64,000 bases of DNA from an uncultured Bacteroidales bacterium. Its GTDB lineage: Bacteria; Bacteroidota; Bacteroidia; Bacteroidales; Bacteroidaceae. The stretch is taken from the NCBI GenBank assembly GCA_902801325.1, contig CADCHQ010000003.1, positions 151,934-215,933 of the forward strand, read 5' to 3'. Of this stretch, positions 8,526 through 16,427 are shown piece after piece. Every line of letters starts with the position of its first letter. Within the stretch, counting starts at the first letter, position 1. Below the pieces are notes generated by a model. That model was not told the origin of the DNA, did no database searches, and saw only the letters and a program-made list of their open reading frames with translations. The translations under genes were made by a program, and so were the position numbers.

Positions 8526-9200
8526 ATGAAGAAACTGATTATTGCAGCCGCTATGCTCTGCATGGGCGCAAATCTGATGGCACAGGAAGTTGCCACTCAG
8601 GAGAAGTCTTGCCAGGATTGGGTAAACCAGTTCGAACAGGAAATCGTTACGCTTAAGGCCGATGTTGCAAAGGTAAAGATTGAATCGAAAGCCGATCCGA
8701 AGAACAACGAACTCAAGGGTCGTCTGAAGGATAAGCAATTGGCCCTGAAAGCCGCTCAGAACAATCTGAAGGTGGCCAAGAATGGCGTGAAGGAAGAAGC
8801 TAAGGCCGACAAGGAAATTGCAAAAGCAAAAGCTCAGGTAGCCAAGCTGCAAAAGCAACAGGACAAGGCAAAAGCCAACGTACAGAAGGCTGAGCAGGGT
8901 GTTGTGAAAGCAGAGCAGAAGGTTAAAGCCGCCGAGCAAAAGGTAGCGAAAGCCGAACAAGGCGTTGCCAAGGCTCAGCAGAAGGTCGACGAGGCTCGTC
9001 AAGGCGTGAACAAGGCAAAGGACGATGTGGCAAAGGCTAAGGCCGAAGTGGATAAGGCAAAGGATGTTGCCCAGAAAGCCGAAAGCACTAGCGACGTGAA
9101 CACTAACGCCATCAAGACCGCCGAAGAAAAGAAGGCTGCTGCCAAGGCCAATATTCTGAAGGGCATTAGCGTTAAGCCTGACGGCACGAGTGGTCGGTAA
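8526..9200 (+). CDS. Secreted Ala/Lys/Glu-rich coiled-coil protein
   Basis: A 224-residue protein: signal peptide (MKKLIIAAAMLCMGANLMA), then an almost entirely helical chain. From about residue 95 to 190 it is a run of degenerate seven-residue units (KAEQGVVKAEQKV-like) with hydrophobic valines in register, so a long coiled coil is expected. A short C-terminal segment, KGISVKPDGTSGR, follows. The function is unknown; it may be a periplasmic or surface fibre. TATCTTTG at 8482-8489 serves as the promoter, giving a ~30-nt leader. It is divergent from the GH105 gene. Confidence 0.8.
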   Translation: MKKLIIAAAMLCMGANLMAQEVATQEKSCQDWVNQFEQEIVTLKADVAKVKIESKADPKNNELKGRLKDKQLALKAAQNNLKVAKNGVKEEAKADKEIAKAKAQVAKLQKQQDKAKANVQKAEQGVVKAEQKVKAAEQKVAKAEQGVAKAQQKVDEARQGVNKAKDDVAKAKAEVDKAKDVAQKAESTSDVNTNAIKTAEEKKAAAKANILKGISVKPDGTSGR

Positions 9201-9309
9201 GTAGGTCTTGAGGTTATGAGGTTATGAGGTTTTAAGGTCATTAGGTTTTGAGGTTAACCTTATAACCTTATAAGTGAAGCGACCTTACAACCTTACAAGC
9301 GAAGCGACC
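9201..9309. repeat. Tandem GAGGTTATGAGGTTAT / ACCTTATAACC repeat block
   Basis: About 110 bp of short direct repeats. AGGTTNTGAGGTTAT words lie on the left and their inverted form, AACCTTATAACCTTA, on the right. GTGAAGCGACCTTA is repeated twice. The two halves can fold together. The block lies between convergent genes and may act as a terminator. Confidence 0.7.
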
Positions 9310-10188
9310 TTAAGACTTTATAACCTTATTTAGCCTATTGACAAACTCGTAATTCTTCAAGCCCCACCGAGGTGCAACGAGTAAGGAAGCAGGCGAACTG
9401 CTGACAAAGCGCTCGAGCACAAGCGTTGGAGGAAGAAGGGAAATGTAGTCGAGCACAAGTTCGATGTACTCATCAACGGATGGCAGGGACCAAGGGGTTT
9501 CCTGCCATTCTTCTTCCATCTTAGTTCCTTTGATGATTTGCAGTTGATGGAGTTTAAGCGTGGTTAGAGGCAGTTGTCCGATCAATCTTGCCTGACGCAT
9601 CAGTTCATCATGGTCCTCGCCAGGCAGACCAAGAATCATGTGTCCCCCCACGCGAATACCCCGTTCGGCAGTTCGCTTTATGGCAAGAACCGAATCCGCA
9701 AACGTGTGTCCTCGATTAATGCGCTTCAGCGTTTCGTCATTGGCGCTCTCTATACCATATTCTATTATAAGGAACGTTCGACGATTGAGTTCAGTCAAAT
9801 AGTCGAGTAAGGCATCTGGCACGCAGTCGGGTCTTGTGGCAATCACGATTCCAACCACATCCTCCACCCTCAAAGCTTCTTCGTAGAGGGCTATGCAATG
9901 CTCCACGTCGGCATAAGTGTTCGTGTAGGCCTGAAAATAGGCCAGATACTTCATGTCGGGATACTTGCGGGCAAAGAAACGTTTGCCTTCCTCCAACTGT
10001 TCCGTTACGGACTTGGTCGTCTGACAATAGTCGGGATTGAAGGTCTGGTTGTTGCAATAGGTGCAACCTCCCCACCCCACTCGTCCGTCACGATTGGGAC
10101 ACGTGAAGCCAGCATTAATCGCTATCTTCTGCACCTTTGCTCCCAGTTGTTCCCGAAGCCAAGTGCCGTAGTCTTTGAACTTAATCAT
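9310..10188 (-). CDS. TIGR01212-family radical SAM protein (YhcC-like)
   Basis: A 292-residue cytoplasmic protein. The [4Fe-4S]/SAM motif uses C30, C42 and C45 (TCPNRDG...GGCTYCNN), the spacing of the YhcC/TIGR01212 group. GYDxE-like and GGHMILGLPGEDHDELM blocks follow. The length fits the family. Its reaction is undefined, though it is related to tRNA-modifying Elp3/MiaB-like enzymes. The ATG at 10188 is preferred because it lies 4 bp after TATCTTTG (10193-10200); this suggests leaderless initiation and excludes the five-codon extension. Confidence 0.85.
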   Translation of the reverse strand: MIKFKDYGTWLREQLGAKVQKIAINAGFTCPNRDGRVGWGGCTYCNNQTFNPDYCQTTKSVTEQLEEGKRFFARKYPDMKYLAYFQAYTNTYADVEHCIALYEEALRVEDVVGIVIATRPDCVPDALLDYLTELNRRTFLIIEYGIESANDETLKRINRGHTFADSVLAIKRTAERGIRVGGHMILGLPGEDHDELMRQARLIGQLPLTTLKLHQLQIIKGTKMEEEWQETPWSLPSVDEYIELVLDYISLLPPTLVLERFVSSSPASLLVAPRWGLKNYEFVNRLNKVIKS

Positions 10189-10287
10189 CACGCAAAGATA
10201 CAAATTTCAATAACTAATAACCAATAACCCATAAACTTTTTCGTAACTTTGTGTAATAATTCGTACGCTTACGGGTCATCATGTCGT

Positions 10288-10821
10288 ATGAGTGACAGAG
10301 AAATCGTAAGAGAAATCATCGATAAGGGGCATAGTAATCGCTTTGCCGACATCGTGCATAAGTACTCTGGCTTGGTCTATTCCAGGGCGCTGACCATCTG
10401 TCATCGCGAGGAGATGGCTTCGGAAATCACCCAGCAGACATTCGTGAAGGCATACGAACAACTATCCGTATGGCGAGGTCAGGAAATGGGCGCTTGGCTT
10501 AGTATCATCTCAACCCATACTGCCCTCCATCTCCTGGAGAAAGAGAAGCGAAGAAGAGGGCGACCAGCCGAAGAAATGCAGAACTTGGCAGATGAGGGTT
10601 TTGACGAGGAACGAGAGGAGCAAATCAGGATGATGGAGAACGCCATCAGCAGGCTTCCCGAACAAGAGCAAGAACTCATCCAACGCCACTACTATCAGCA
10701 AGAGAAAACGGCTGACATCGCCCAGAACATGGGCTTGAGCCAGCAGAACGTGTTGGTGAAACTGCATCGGATAAGAGAGAAACTGAAACAGGCCCTTAGG
10801 TTCGATGCCTCTCGAACATAG
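10288..10821 (+). CDS. RNA polymerase ECF-type sigma factor
   Basis: A 177-residue sigma-70-family regulator. Region 2 covers about residues 15-85 (FADIVHKYSGLVYSRALT, ITQQTFVKAYEQL). Region 4 is near 115-170 (LPEQEQELIQRHYYQ, TADIAQNMGLSQQNVLVKLHRIREKL). The ATG at 10288 is used because it starts the conserved N-terminus and TAACTTTG lies at 10244-10251. No classical anti-sigma gene follows; instead two small membrane proteins follow, which may take that role. The last codons and the TAG stop lie inside the first unit of a repeat array (10812-10869). Confidence 0.9.
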   Translation: MSDREIVREIIDKGHSNRFADIVHKYSGLVYSRALTICHREEMASEITQQTFVKAYEQLSVWRGQEMGAWLSIISTHTALHLLEKEKRRRGRPAEEMQNLADEGFDEEREEQIRMMENAISRLPEQEQELIQRHYYQQEKTADIAQNMGLSQQNVLVKLHRIREKLKQALRFDASRT

Positions 10822-10869
10822 GTTCGACGTGTCTCGAATATAGGTTCGATGCTCCTCGAGCATAGGTTC
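10812..10869 (+). repeat. Palindromic TCGAAC-ATAG-GTTCGA repeat, three units
   Basis: Units at 10812-10827, 10834-10849 and 10856-10868 with a 22-bp period. Each is an inverted repeat around ATAG. The TAG of the sigma-factor stop codon is the centre of unit one. Related arrays follow asnA/SpoU (16334-16416) and tcdA (33975-34110). Confidence 0.8.
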
Positions 10870-10912
10870 TTGCTCCGTTTCTCTACGCAAGCGTAACTTC
10901 GCGTCCGATTAC
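10867..10912 (+). repeat. Dispersed repeat copy (TTCTTGCTCC...ACGCAAGCGT...CGTCCGATTA)
   Basis: A full copy of a dispersed element: a 28-bp core (10867-10894), then CGTCCGATTA. Seven core copies occur in this window. Confidence 0.75.
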
Positions 10913-10979
10913 GATGAACGGAAGGCCTAGGGCGAATAACAAAAAGGATTATATATTATACAAATAAGGTATATTGATT

Positions 10980-11291
10980 ATGGACGAAAGACAATTTGAC
11001 GAAATCATCATGCAGGCAGTAGAGCGCAAGCAGACGCTGGCCGAATTGGACCGAGTCATCATTCGGGACGTCAAACGCAAGGCTCGTCGTGAATGGATTC
11101 GTAAGTGGGCTCGTATTGTGGTCTTTTCCTTCGGAATGCCGTTATTGCTACTCATCTTTGCCGCCGGCATATACTTTGCTTCCACACAAGGAGACCTGAA
11201 GATGTATCGCCTCGTTTTCATCATCCCCTGTGCAACCATCGTGTACTTCGGATGGAAGGGTATGAAAGATTTTTCCATCGAGGAAGTGTAA
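10980..11291 (+). CDS. Small membrane protein, sigma-factor operon
   Basis: A 103-residue protein. Residues 1-44 are charged and helical (DERQFDEIIMQAVERKQT) with a basic juxtamembrane patch (VKRKARREWIRKW). Two membrane helices follow at ~45-67 and ~76-93, with a short external loop. By position after the ECF sigma gene it is a candidate membrane-bound regulator of that sigma factor, but it has no zinc-binding anti-sigma motif. The 158-bp spacer before it is filled with repeats. The family is not recognised. Confidence 0.75.
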   Translation: MDERQFDEIIMQAVERKQTLAELDRVIIRDVKRKARREWIRKWARIVVFSFGMPLLLLIFAAGIYFASTQGDLKMYRLVFIIPCATIVYFGWKGMKDFSIEEV

Positions 11292-11379
11292 TAATCCGTA
11301 CGTGCGTCGGTCTTTAGAATGAACGACGTTCAGAGACAGAATAAAGTAAAACAGTATTAATAATTAAATTTTTTGAGTT

Positions 11380-11799
11380 ATGATGCATGATACAGCTCTT
11401 TTAATCCCTATCTTCGCAGTTGTGCTAAGTCTTTCAATCCCCATTGTGGCCATAATTGCAGGAATCATTAGCCATGTGAAGAAGAACAACAACGACCGCG
11501 AAATCCGCCGGCTCATCATTGAGAATCATGTCGACAAAGAAACGGCTAAGTATCTCGTGGAAGAGCCCGACAAGAAACAAGGAAGCAATCCCTACCCTGC
11601 CCTCCGTTGGGGATGTGTGCTCATAGGCTTGGGCTTGGGTGCTTTGATTAATTTCGCACTCAATCTCGATGCCAAGCACGACATCTACTTCTGGATTCTG
11701 CTTGCCTTCGGATGCGGACTTGGCCTGCTCGTTTCCTTTCTCATCGAGTATAAGTTACAGAAGCGTGCCGGTAATGAACAACCTAACGACGTGGAATAA
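11380..11799 (+). CDS. DUF6249-like membrane protein
   Basis: A 139-residue protein with an N-terminal membrane helix (~7-30), a charged cytoplasmic segment with NNDREIRRLIIENHVDKET, then two more helices (~73-92 and ~99-118) and a hydrophilic tail. The helix-charged loop-two helix pattern and its place after an ECF sigma gene fit the DUF6249 family of Bacteroidales. Function unknown. It is probably co-transcribed with the sigma factor and ends at the terminator at 11852-11885. Confidence 0.75.
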   Translation: MMHDTALLIPIFAVVLSLSIPIVAIIAGIISHVKKNNNDREIRRLIIENHVDKETAKYLVEEPDKKQGSNPYPALRWGCVLIGLGLGALINFALNLDAKHDIYFWILLAFGCGLGLLVSFLIEYKLQKRAGNEQPNDVE

Positions 11800-11851
11800 A
11801 GAAAAGCGTACGTACTTTAAGGTTAAACATAGAATTAATGGAGTGCTCACC

Positions 11852-11885
11852 CCCTCGTTGCCTGAGATAGGTAGCGAGGGTTTTT
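11852..11885 (+). terminator. Terminator of the sigma-factor operon
   Basis: An 11-bp stem, CCCTCGTTGCC / GGTAGCGAGGG, with a 7-nt loop, directly followed by TTTTT. Confidence 0.85.
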
Positions 11886-11949
11886 GGTCGTTTCAATTTT
11901 ACATGTTGTATATATTGACCTGGGGTCGCGCTCGGCATCCCGAATGGTG

Positions 11950-11977
11950 ACGTTTGCGTAGAGAAGCGGAGCAAGAA
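11950..11977 (-). repeat. Dispersed repeat core copy
   Basis: Minus-oriented copy of the TTCTTGCTCC...TACGCAAACGT core, between the sigma operon terminator and the DPP IV promoter. Confidence 0.75.
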
Positions 11978-12074
11978 AATACTCACGCTCGGAAATGAAA
12001 AGAAAAACAAACATTTCTTTTTCTTTTCGCTTGCTTATTCGTATCTTTGCATGCAGAATCAATAATATAAAGTT

Positions 12075-14282
12075 ATGAAACGATTAACACTTCTTCTCAT
12101 TGTCTTCATCTCTCATTCTCTCATTTTCAACACCTTTGCCGCCAACATTGACCTAAAGGATCTCTGTTCAGGCAAATATTCAGCAAAGCGCATCTATGGC
12201 GTACATCCACTCAACGATGGAGAACGCTATTCGCAACTGAGTCAGGATTCGAAGCAAATCGTTGCCTATTCCTTCAAGACAGGAGAAAAGGAAAGCACGC
12301 TTTTCGATGTGGCTCAAACACGAGGGAAAGTAAAGCTGGAACGCATAGACGGGTACATCATGTCGCCCGATGAAAAGAACATCCTCATCCAGACGCAGAC
12401 GCAAAGCATCTATCGCCGTTCAAAAACTGCCGTCTATTATATATATAGTATGGTAAACCGCACACTTACCCCACTTTCGGACGGAGGTCCGCAGGAATGT
12501 CCTGTCTGGAGTCCCGACGGGTATATGGTGGCCTTCGTGCGCGACAACAATATCTTCCTCGTAAAACTCCTGTTCAATAACAGCGAGAGCCAAGTGACGA
12601 AGGACGGCAAGTTTAATCACATCATCAACGGAAAGCCCGACTGGGTAAACGAAGAAGAGTTCGTTACGGACAGAAGCCTCACTTTCAATGCCGACAACAC
12701 CATGCTTTGCTGGATTCGTTACGATGAGACGGATGTCCCCACGTTTAGTTTCCCTTGGTACAAGGGCATGAACCCAGAGAAGAAGGAATACCTCACATAT
12801 CCCGGCAGTTATGAGTACAAGTACCCGATGGCTGGCGAGCAAAACAGTCGCGTAAGCGTGCTCTCCTTCGACATCAAGAGTCACCAGACACGCACCCTGC
12901 AGGTTCCTCTCGACAAGGACGGGTACATCCCACGCATCTTCCCCACGAGTGATGCATCGAAGCTGGCCGTTATTACGCTTAATCGTCACCAAGACCGAAT
13001 GGACATCTATATGGCCAATCCTCGCAGCACGGAGGCTCGACTTGCCGTTCGCGATGAAGTGAAGCACTACATTGGCGAGAACGCTTACAACCAGATGCTT
13101 TTCATCGATGGAGGATTCATCCTTTGCAGTGAGCGCGACGGCTGGAATCACATCTATCACTATGACCTTAACGGCAACCTGAAAAAGCAAGTGACCAGCG
13201 GTAACTATGCAGTCACGGACTTTTATGGTTATGACGATAAGACGGGAAGCTATTTCTATGCTTCGACGCAGGAAGGCGTAACGCGAAGAGCCATATATAA
13301 GACGGACGTCAAAGGCAAGGTCGTGAAGATTTCGTCTAAGCCTGGCACTAACAGCGCCGTTTTCAGCAAGTCGATGAAGTATTTCATGAATGTCTACAGC
13401 AACATTTCCACACCTCCTGTTACAACGCTTTGTGATCAGTCGGGTCGTACCTTGAAGACACTCATAGATAATAAGGAACTCGTCGACAAACTGACTGGCT
13501 TGAACTTGGGTCAGCGTGAGTTCTTCTCCTTCCGCACGTCCAACGGCACAGAACTTAATGGCTATATGATTCGTCCTGCCGACTTCAAACCCTCGAACCG
13601 TTATCCTGTCATCCTCTTCCAATATAGCGGACCTGGCAGTCAGCAAGTGCTCGACAGTTGGAATGCAGGTAACATGGGCGGTTGCCTCTATGAGCAATAC
13701 CTGGCACAAAAGGGCTTCATCAGCGTGTGCGTAGATGGACGAGGCACTGGTGGCAGGGGTGCTGACTTCGAAAAGCAGACCTACTTGAAACTGGGTCAAA
13801 TGGAGGCGCAAGATCAAGTTGAGACCGCGCTCTATATGGCTTCCCACTCCTATGTCGACAAAAATCGCATAGGCATCTGGGGATGGTCGTATGGAGGTTT
13901 CTGCACCCTTATGTCTATGTCCGAAGGTCGACCTGTATTTGCCGCAGGCGTAGCTGTAGCACCTCCCACTTGCTGGCGTTACTACGATAGCGTCTATACT
14001 GAGCGCTTCATGCGTACTCCTCAGGAGAATCCCGACGGCTATGACGTGAGTGCTATCTCCAGAGCTCCACAGCTCTCAGGCAATCTTCTCATCTGTCACG
14101 GACTTGCCGACGACAACGTTCACTTCCGCAATACTGCCGAATACGTCGAGGCTTTGGTGCAAGCCGACAAAGATTTCAAGATGCAGACTTACACGAACCG
14201 CAACCACAGCATCTATGGAGGAAACACGAGATATCATCTCTTCCGCCAAATCACACAATGGTTCGAGACACAAATGAAATAA
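12075..14282 (+). CDS. Dipeptidyl peptidase IV (peptidase family S9B)
   Basis: A 735-residue secreted serine exopeptidase that releases X-Pro dipeptides from peptide N-termini. It has a signal peptide (MKRLTLLLIVFISHSLIFNTFAA), an N-terminal eight-bladed propeller domain (DPPIV_N) and a C-terminal alpha/beta hydrolase. The triad is Ser605 in GWSYGGF, Asp679 in HGLADDNVHF and His711 in NRNHSIYG. The Asp-His spacing of 32 equals that of human DPP4. It would act in the periplasm for peptide nutrition. The promoter TATCTTTG is at 12042-12049 and a strong terminator is at 14286-14331, so the gene is monocistronic. Confidence 0.95.
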   Translation: MKRLTLLLIVFISHSLIFNTFAANIDLKDLCSGKYSAKRIYGVHPLNDGERYSQLSQDSKQIVAYSFKTGEKESTLFDVAQTRGKVKLERIDGYIMSPDEKNILIQTQTQSIYRRSKTAVYYIYSMVNRTLTPLSDGGPQECPVWSPDGYMVAFVRDNNIFLVKLLFNNSESQVTKDGKFNHIINGKPDWVNEEEFVTDRSLTFNADNTMLCWIRYDETDVPTFSFPWYKGMNPEKKEYLTYPGSYEYKYPMAGEQNSRVSVLSFDIKSHQTRTLQVPLDKDGYIPRIFPTSDASKLAVITLNRHQDRMDIYMANPRSTEARLAVRDEVKHYIGENAYNQMLFIDGGFILCSERDGWNHIYHYDLNGNLKKQVTSGNYAVTDFYGYDDKTGSYFYASTQEGVTRRAIYKTDVKGKVVKISSKPGTNSAVFSKSMKYFMNVYSNISTPPVTTLCDQSGRTLKTLIDNKELVDKLTGLNLGQREFFSFRTSNGTELNGYMIRPADFKPSNRYPVILFQYSGPGSQQVLDSWNAGNMGGCLYEQYLAQKGFISVCVDGRGTGGRGADFEKQTYLKLGQMEAQDQVETALYMASHSYVDKNRIGIWGWSYGGFCTLMSMSEGRPVFAAGVAVAPPTCWRYYDSVYTERFMRTPQENPDGYDVSAISRAPQLSGNLLICHGLADDNVHFRNTAEYVEALVQADKDFKMQTYTNRNHSIYGGNTRYHLFRQITQWFETQMK

Positions 14283-14285
14283 AAC

Positions 14286-14331
14286 AAAAAAGGTTGAGGA
14301 TTATATCTTAAAAATCCCCAACCTTTTTTCT
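14286..14331 (+). terminator. Terminator after DPP IV
   Basis: Long stem AAAAGGTTGAGGATT / AAATCCCCAACCTTTT with a T run. The matching A run makes it able to work in both directions. Confidence 0.85.
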
Positions 14332-14370
14332 AATGTGTCTGGATTAATCTTTAATCCTTCACCTTAATCC

Positions 14371-14420
14371 TTCTTGCTCCTCTTCGTTACGTAAGCGTAG
14401 GCCTAGGGACGTCCGATTAA
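14371..14420 (+). repeat. Dispersed repeat copy
   Basis: Core copy at 14371-14398 (TTCTTGCTCC...TACGTAAGCGT), followed by GGCCTAGG and CGTCCGATTA. TTAATCCTTCACC words surround it. Confidence 0.75.
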
Positions 14421-14459
14421 ATCCTTCACCCTTAATCCTTCACCCTTAATCTTCAAAGT

Positions 14460-14912
14460 TTATCCTTCTTCACGGAATTTGGCTACGCCCTCCTCGTCGA
14501 AGTACATGAGCACAGGGTCGTAACCTTGCGGGACATAGAGGAATATGGTTCCACCTTCTACATTCCAGCGCATACCGCTCTGTACCTCTATGGCTTCGCC
14601 GTGATGAGCAATGAGTGAATCGGCTAAAGCGTTTTGGTCAACCTGCTTGGGCGTAACCGTAATCTTATAGACAGTCCTGCTCTTCTTCGTGTATTCGGCT
14701 TTGAAGTATGTGTCGTGTCCATACACGTAACCCCTGAAGATAAAGTACCTGTCACCGCCAATCTTCTTCTGAAGAGGAAAACGCTGTTGTATGGATTTCG
14801 TAAACTGGTCGATGGTTACTCCCATATCGTAACCCAGAAAGTTGAGATGCTGAGCCTGTGCTGATGCGAACGAGCATAGGATGAAGAAAAAACTTAATGC
14901 AATGCTTTTCAT
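14460..14912 (-). CDS. Secreted protein of unknown function
   Basis: A 150-residue protein with a signal peptide (MKSIALSFFFILCSFASAQA). The mature part is mixed alpha/beta, starting LNFLGYDMGVTIDQF and including GDRYFIFRGYVYGHDTYF and a C-terminal strand GTIFLYVPQGYDPVLMYFDEEG. The opening looks like the 'mild perturbation of a threshold' fold seen in small Prevotella periplasmic proteins, but I cannot name a family. It is monocistronic and convergent with DPP IV. Confidence 0.75.
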   Translation of the reverse strand: MKSIALSFFFILCSFASAQAQHLNFLGYDMGVTIDQFTKSIQQRFPLQKKIGGDRYFIFRGYVYGHDTYFKAEYTKKSRTVYKITVTPKQVDQNALADSLIAHHGEAIEVQSGMRWNVEGGTIFLYVPQGYDPVLMYFDEEGVAKFREEG

Positions 14913-14974
14913 GTCGATGAAACGTTAATTGTTAAACATTTATCCACCGCATAACTCACCTATTCCACAAGAAG

Positions 14975-15048
14975 TGACCCCGGAGGGATTCTAACCCTCG
15001 ACCTTCAGAACCGGAATCTGACGCTCTATACAGCTAAGCTACGGAGCC
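14975..15048 (-). tRNA. tRNA-Arg (anticodon CCG)
   Basis: 74 nt. Acceptor GGCTCCG/CGGGGTC with discriminator A; D stem GCT/AGC; anticodon stem TCAGA/TCTGA with loop TTCCGGT (CCG); T stem GAGGG/CCCTC. CCA is not encoded. The T loop is TTAGAAT (A56 instead of C56) and the D loop has G18-U19 instead of GG, so the usual G19-C56 pair is replaced by U19-A56. It reads Arg codon CGG. TACCTTTG at 15060-15067 is the promoter. Confidence 0.93.
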
Positions 15049-15183
15049 ATTTTTCGATGCAAAGGTAATAATTAATTCACAATTCGCAATCCAATATTCA
15101 CATTTATTTTCTATTAATTCACCATTCTTAACTCTTAATTCTTAATTTATTCGTATCTTTGCACCCAATAGATATTAGTTACG

Positions 15184-16221
15184 ATGGTAAATCTAATTAA
15201 ACCCGAGAGCTATCATGCGCTTCTCGACTTGAAACAAACTGAACTTGCTATTAAGAAAATCAAGGATTTCTTCCTCGAGAGTCTGTCCACTGAGCTTCGT
15301 CTTCGCAGGGTCACAGCTCCTTTGTTCGTATTGCGCGGCTTAGGTCTGAACGACGATTTGAATGGCGTCGAGCGCCCTGTTTCGTTCCCCATCAAATGCA
15401 TGAACGACGCTACGGCAGAAGTTGTTCACTCATTGGCTAAATGGAAGCGTGTGACACTGGCAGAATATGACGTGAAGCCTGGGTTCGGTATTGTGACGGA
15501 CATGAATGCCATACGTGCCGACGAGGATTTGGACAACCTGCATTCACTATATGTCGACCAATGGGACTGGGAACGCACGATGACAGCCGAAGAACGTAAT
15601 CTCACTTATCTCCGAAAGATTGTCAACAAGATATATGGCGCAATTCTGCGTACAGAATTCTTCGTTTGCGAGACCTATCCTCAATTGCGTCCCTACCTTC
15701 CAGAGGATGTCTTCTTCATTCACAGCGAGGAACTCCGTCAGATGTACCCCGACCTTACTCCCAAAGAACGAGAGGACGAAATCTGTAAGGAACATGGCGC
15801 CGTGTTCATCATCGGCATTGGAGGACCTTTGGGCGATGGTAAGCCTCACGACTTGCGTGCGCCTGACTATGATGACTGGTCAACTCCCAATGAGGATGGA
15901 TTTAATGGTTTGAACGGTGACCTGCTCATCTGGTATCCTGTGCTCAATCGTGCAATCGAACTATCGTCTATGGGTATTCGCGTTGATAAGGAAGCTCTTT
16001 TGCGACAGCTCAAGATGCAAGGCAAGGAAGATCGTGAGGGACTTTATTTCCATCATCGCCTTCTCGACGGCAAACTCCCTCTTAGCATTGGCGGTGGTAT
16101 TGGCCAGAGTCGCCTCTGTATGGTGCTTTTGCACAAAGCACACATCGGTGAAACGCAATCCAGCATTTGGCCCGACCTGATGCGTCAGCAATGTCGCCAG
16201 GCAGGAATGCCTTTGATTTAA
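15184..16221 (+). CDS. asnA: Aspartate-ammonia ligase (asparagine synthetase A)
   Basis: A 345-residue cytoplasmic enzyme making asparagine from aspartate, ammonia and ATP. It has a class II aminoacyl-tRNA synthetase-like fold. The N-terminus LIKPESYHALLDLKQTELAI, the segment VERPVSFPIK, the central LHSLYVDQWDWE and the C-terminal GGGIGQSRLCMVLL are typical. The length equals the family norm (~330-345). The promoter TATCTTTG (15154-15161) gives a ~16-nt leader. It is monocistronic; a hairpin at 16269-16306 follows. Confidence 0.97.
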   Translation: MVNLIKPESYHALLDLKQTELAIKKIKDFFLESLSTELRLRRVTAPLFVLRGLGLNDDLNGVERPVSFPIKCMNDATAEVVHSLAKWKRVTLAEYDVKPGFGIVTDMNAIRADEDLDNLHSLYVDQWDWERTMTAEERNLTYLRKIVNKIYGAILRTEFFVCETYPQLRPYLPEDVFFIHSEELRQMYPDLTPKEREDEICKEHGAVFIIGIGGPLGDGKPHDLRAPDYDDWSTPNEDGFNGLNGDLLIWYPVLNRAIELSSMGIRVDKEALLRQLKMQGKEDREGLYFHHRLLDGKLPLSIGGGIGQSRLCMVLLHKAHIGETQSSIWPDLMRQQCRQAGMPLI

Positions 16222-16268
16222 GATATCAGACATAGGTTCCCCACTAATAACCCCTATGCCTTAATGAT

Positions 16269-16306
16269 TAAGCCCTAAGGTCTTCGCGCGGAAGGCTTAG
16301 GGCTTA
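16269..16306. terminator. Hairpin after asnA
   Basis: Stem AAGCCCTAAGGTCTTC / GAAGGCTTAGGGCTT with a short GCGCG loop. The trailing sequence is ATTTC rather than a pure T run, so terminator function is likely but not certain. Confidence 0.65.
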
Positions 16307-16333
16307 TTTCGGAGGACCTCAGGTCTTAAATTA

Positions 16334-16416
16334 TCGAACTATAGGTTCAATTTATTTGTACCTTAGGTTCAAATGTTTTATGCCTTAGGTACAAATGTTT
16401 TGCACCTAAGGTTCAA
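16334..16416. repeat. GAACCTTAGGTTCAA-type palindromic repeat array
   Basis: Four or more degenerate units around CTATAGG/CCTTAGG/CCTAAGG centres (16334-16350, ~16358-16372, ~16382-16395, ~16402-16416). The adjacent SpoU stop codon (16428-16430) falls in a further degenerate unit. The family resembles the arrays at 10812-10869 and 33975-34110. Confidence 0.7.
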
Positions 16417-16427
16417 TTTCGGAAGAC

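Noticed and set aside
12420..13847. 475-codon frame antisense to DPP IV
   Set aside because: The DPP IV frame has a full catalytic triad and family domains; the antisense frame has no recognisable features.
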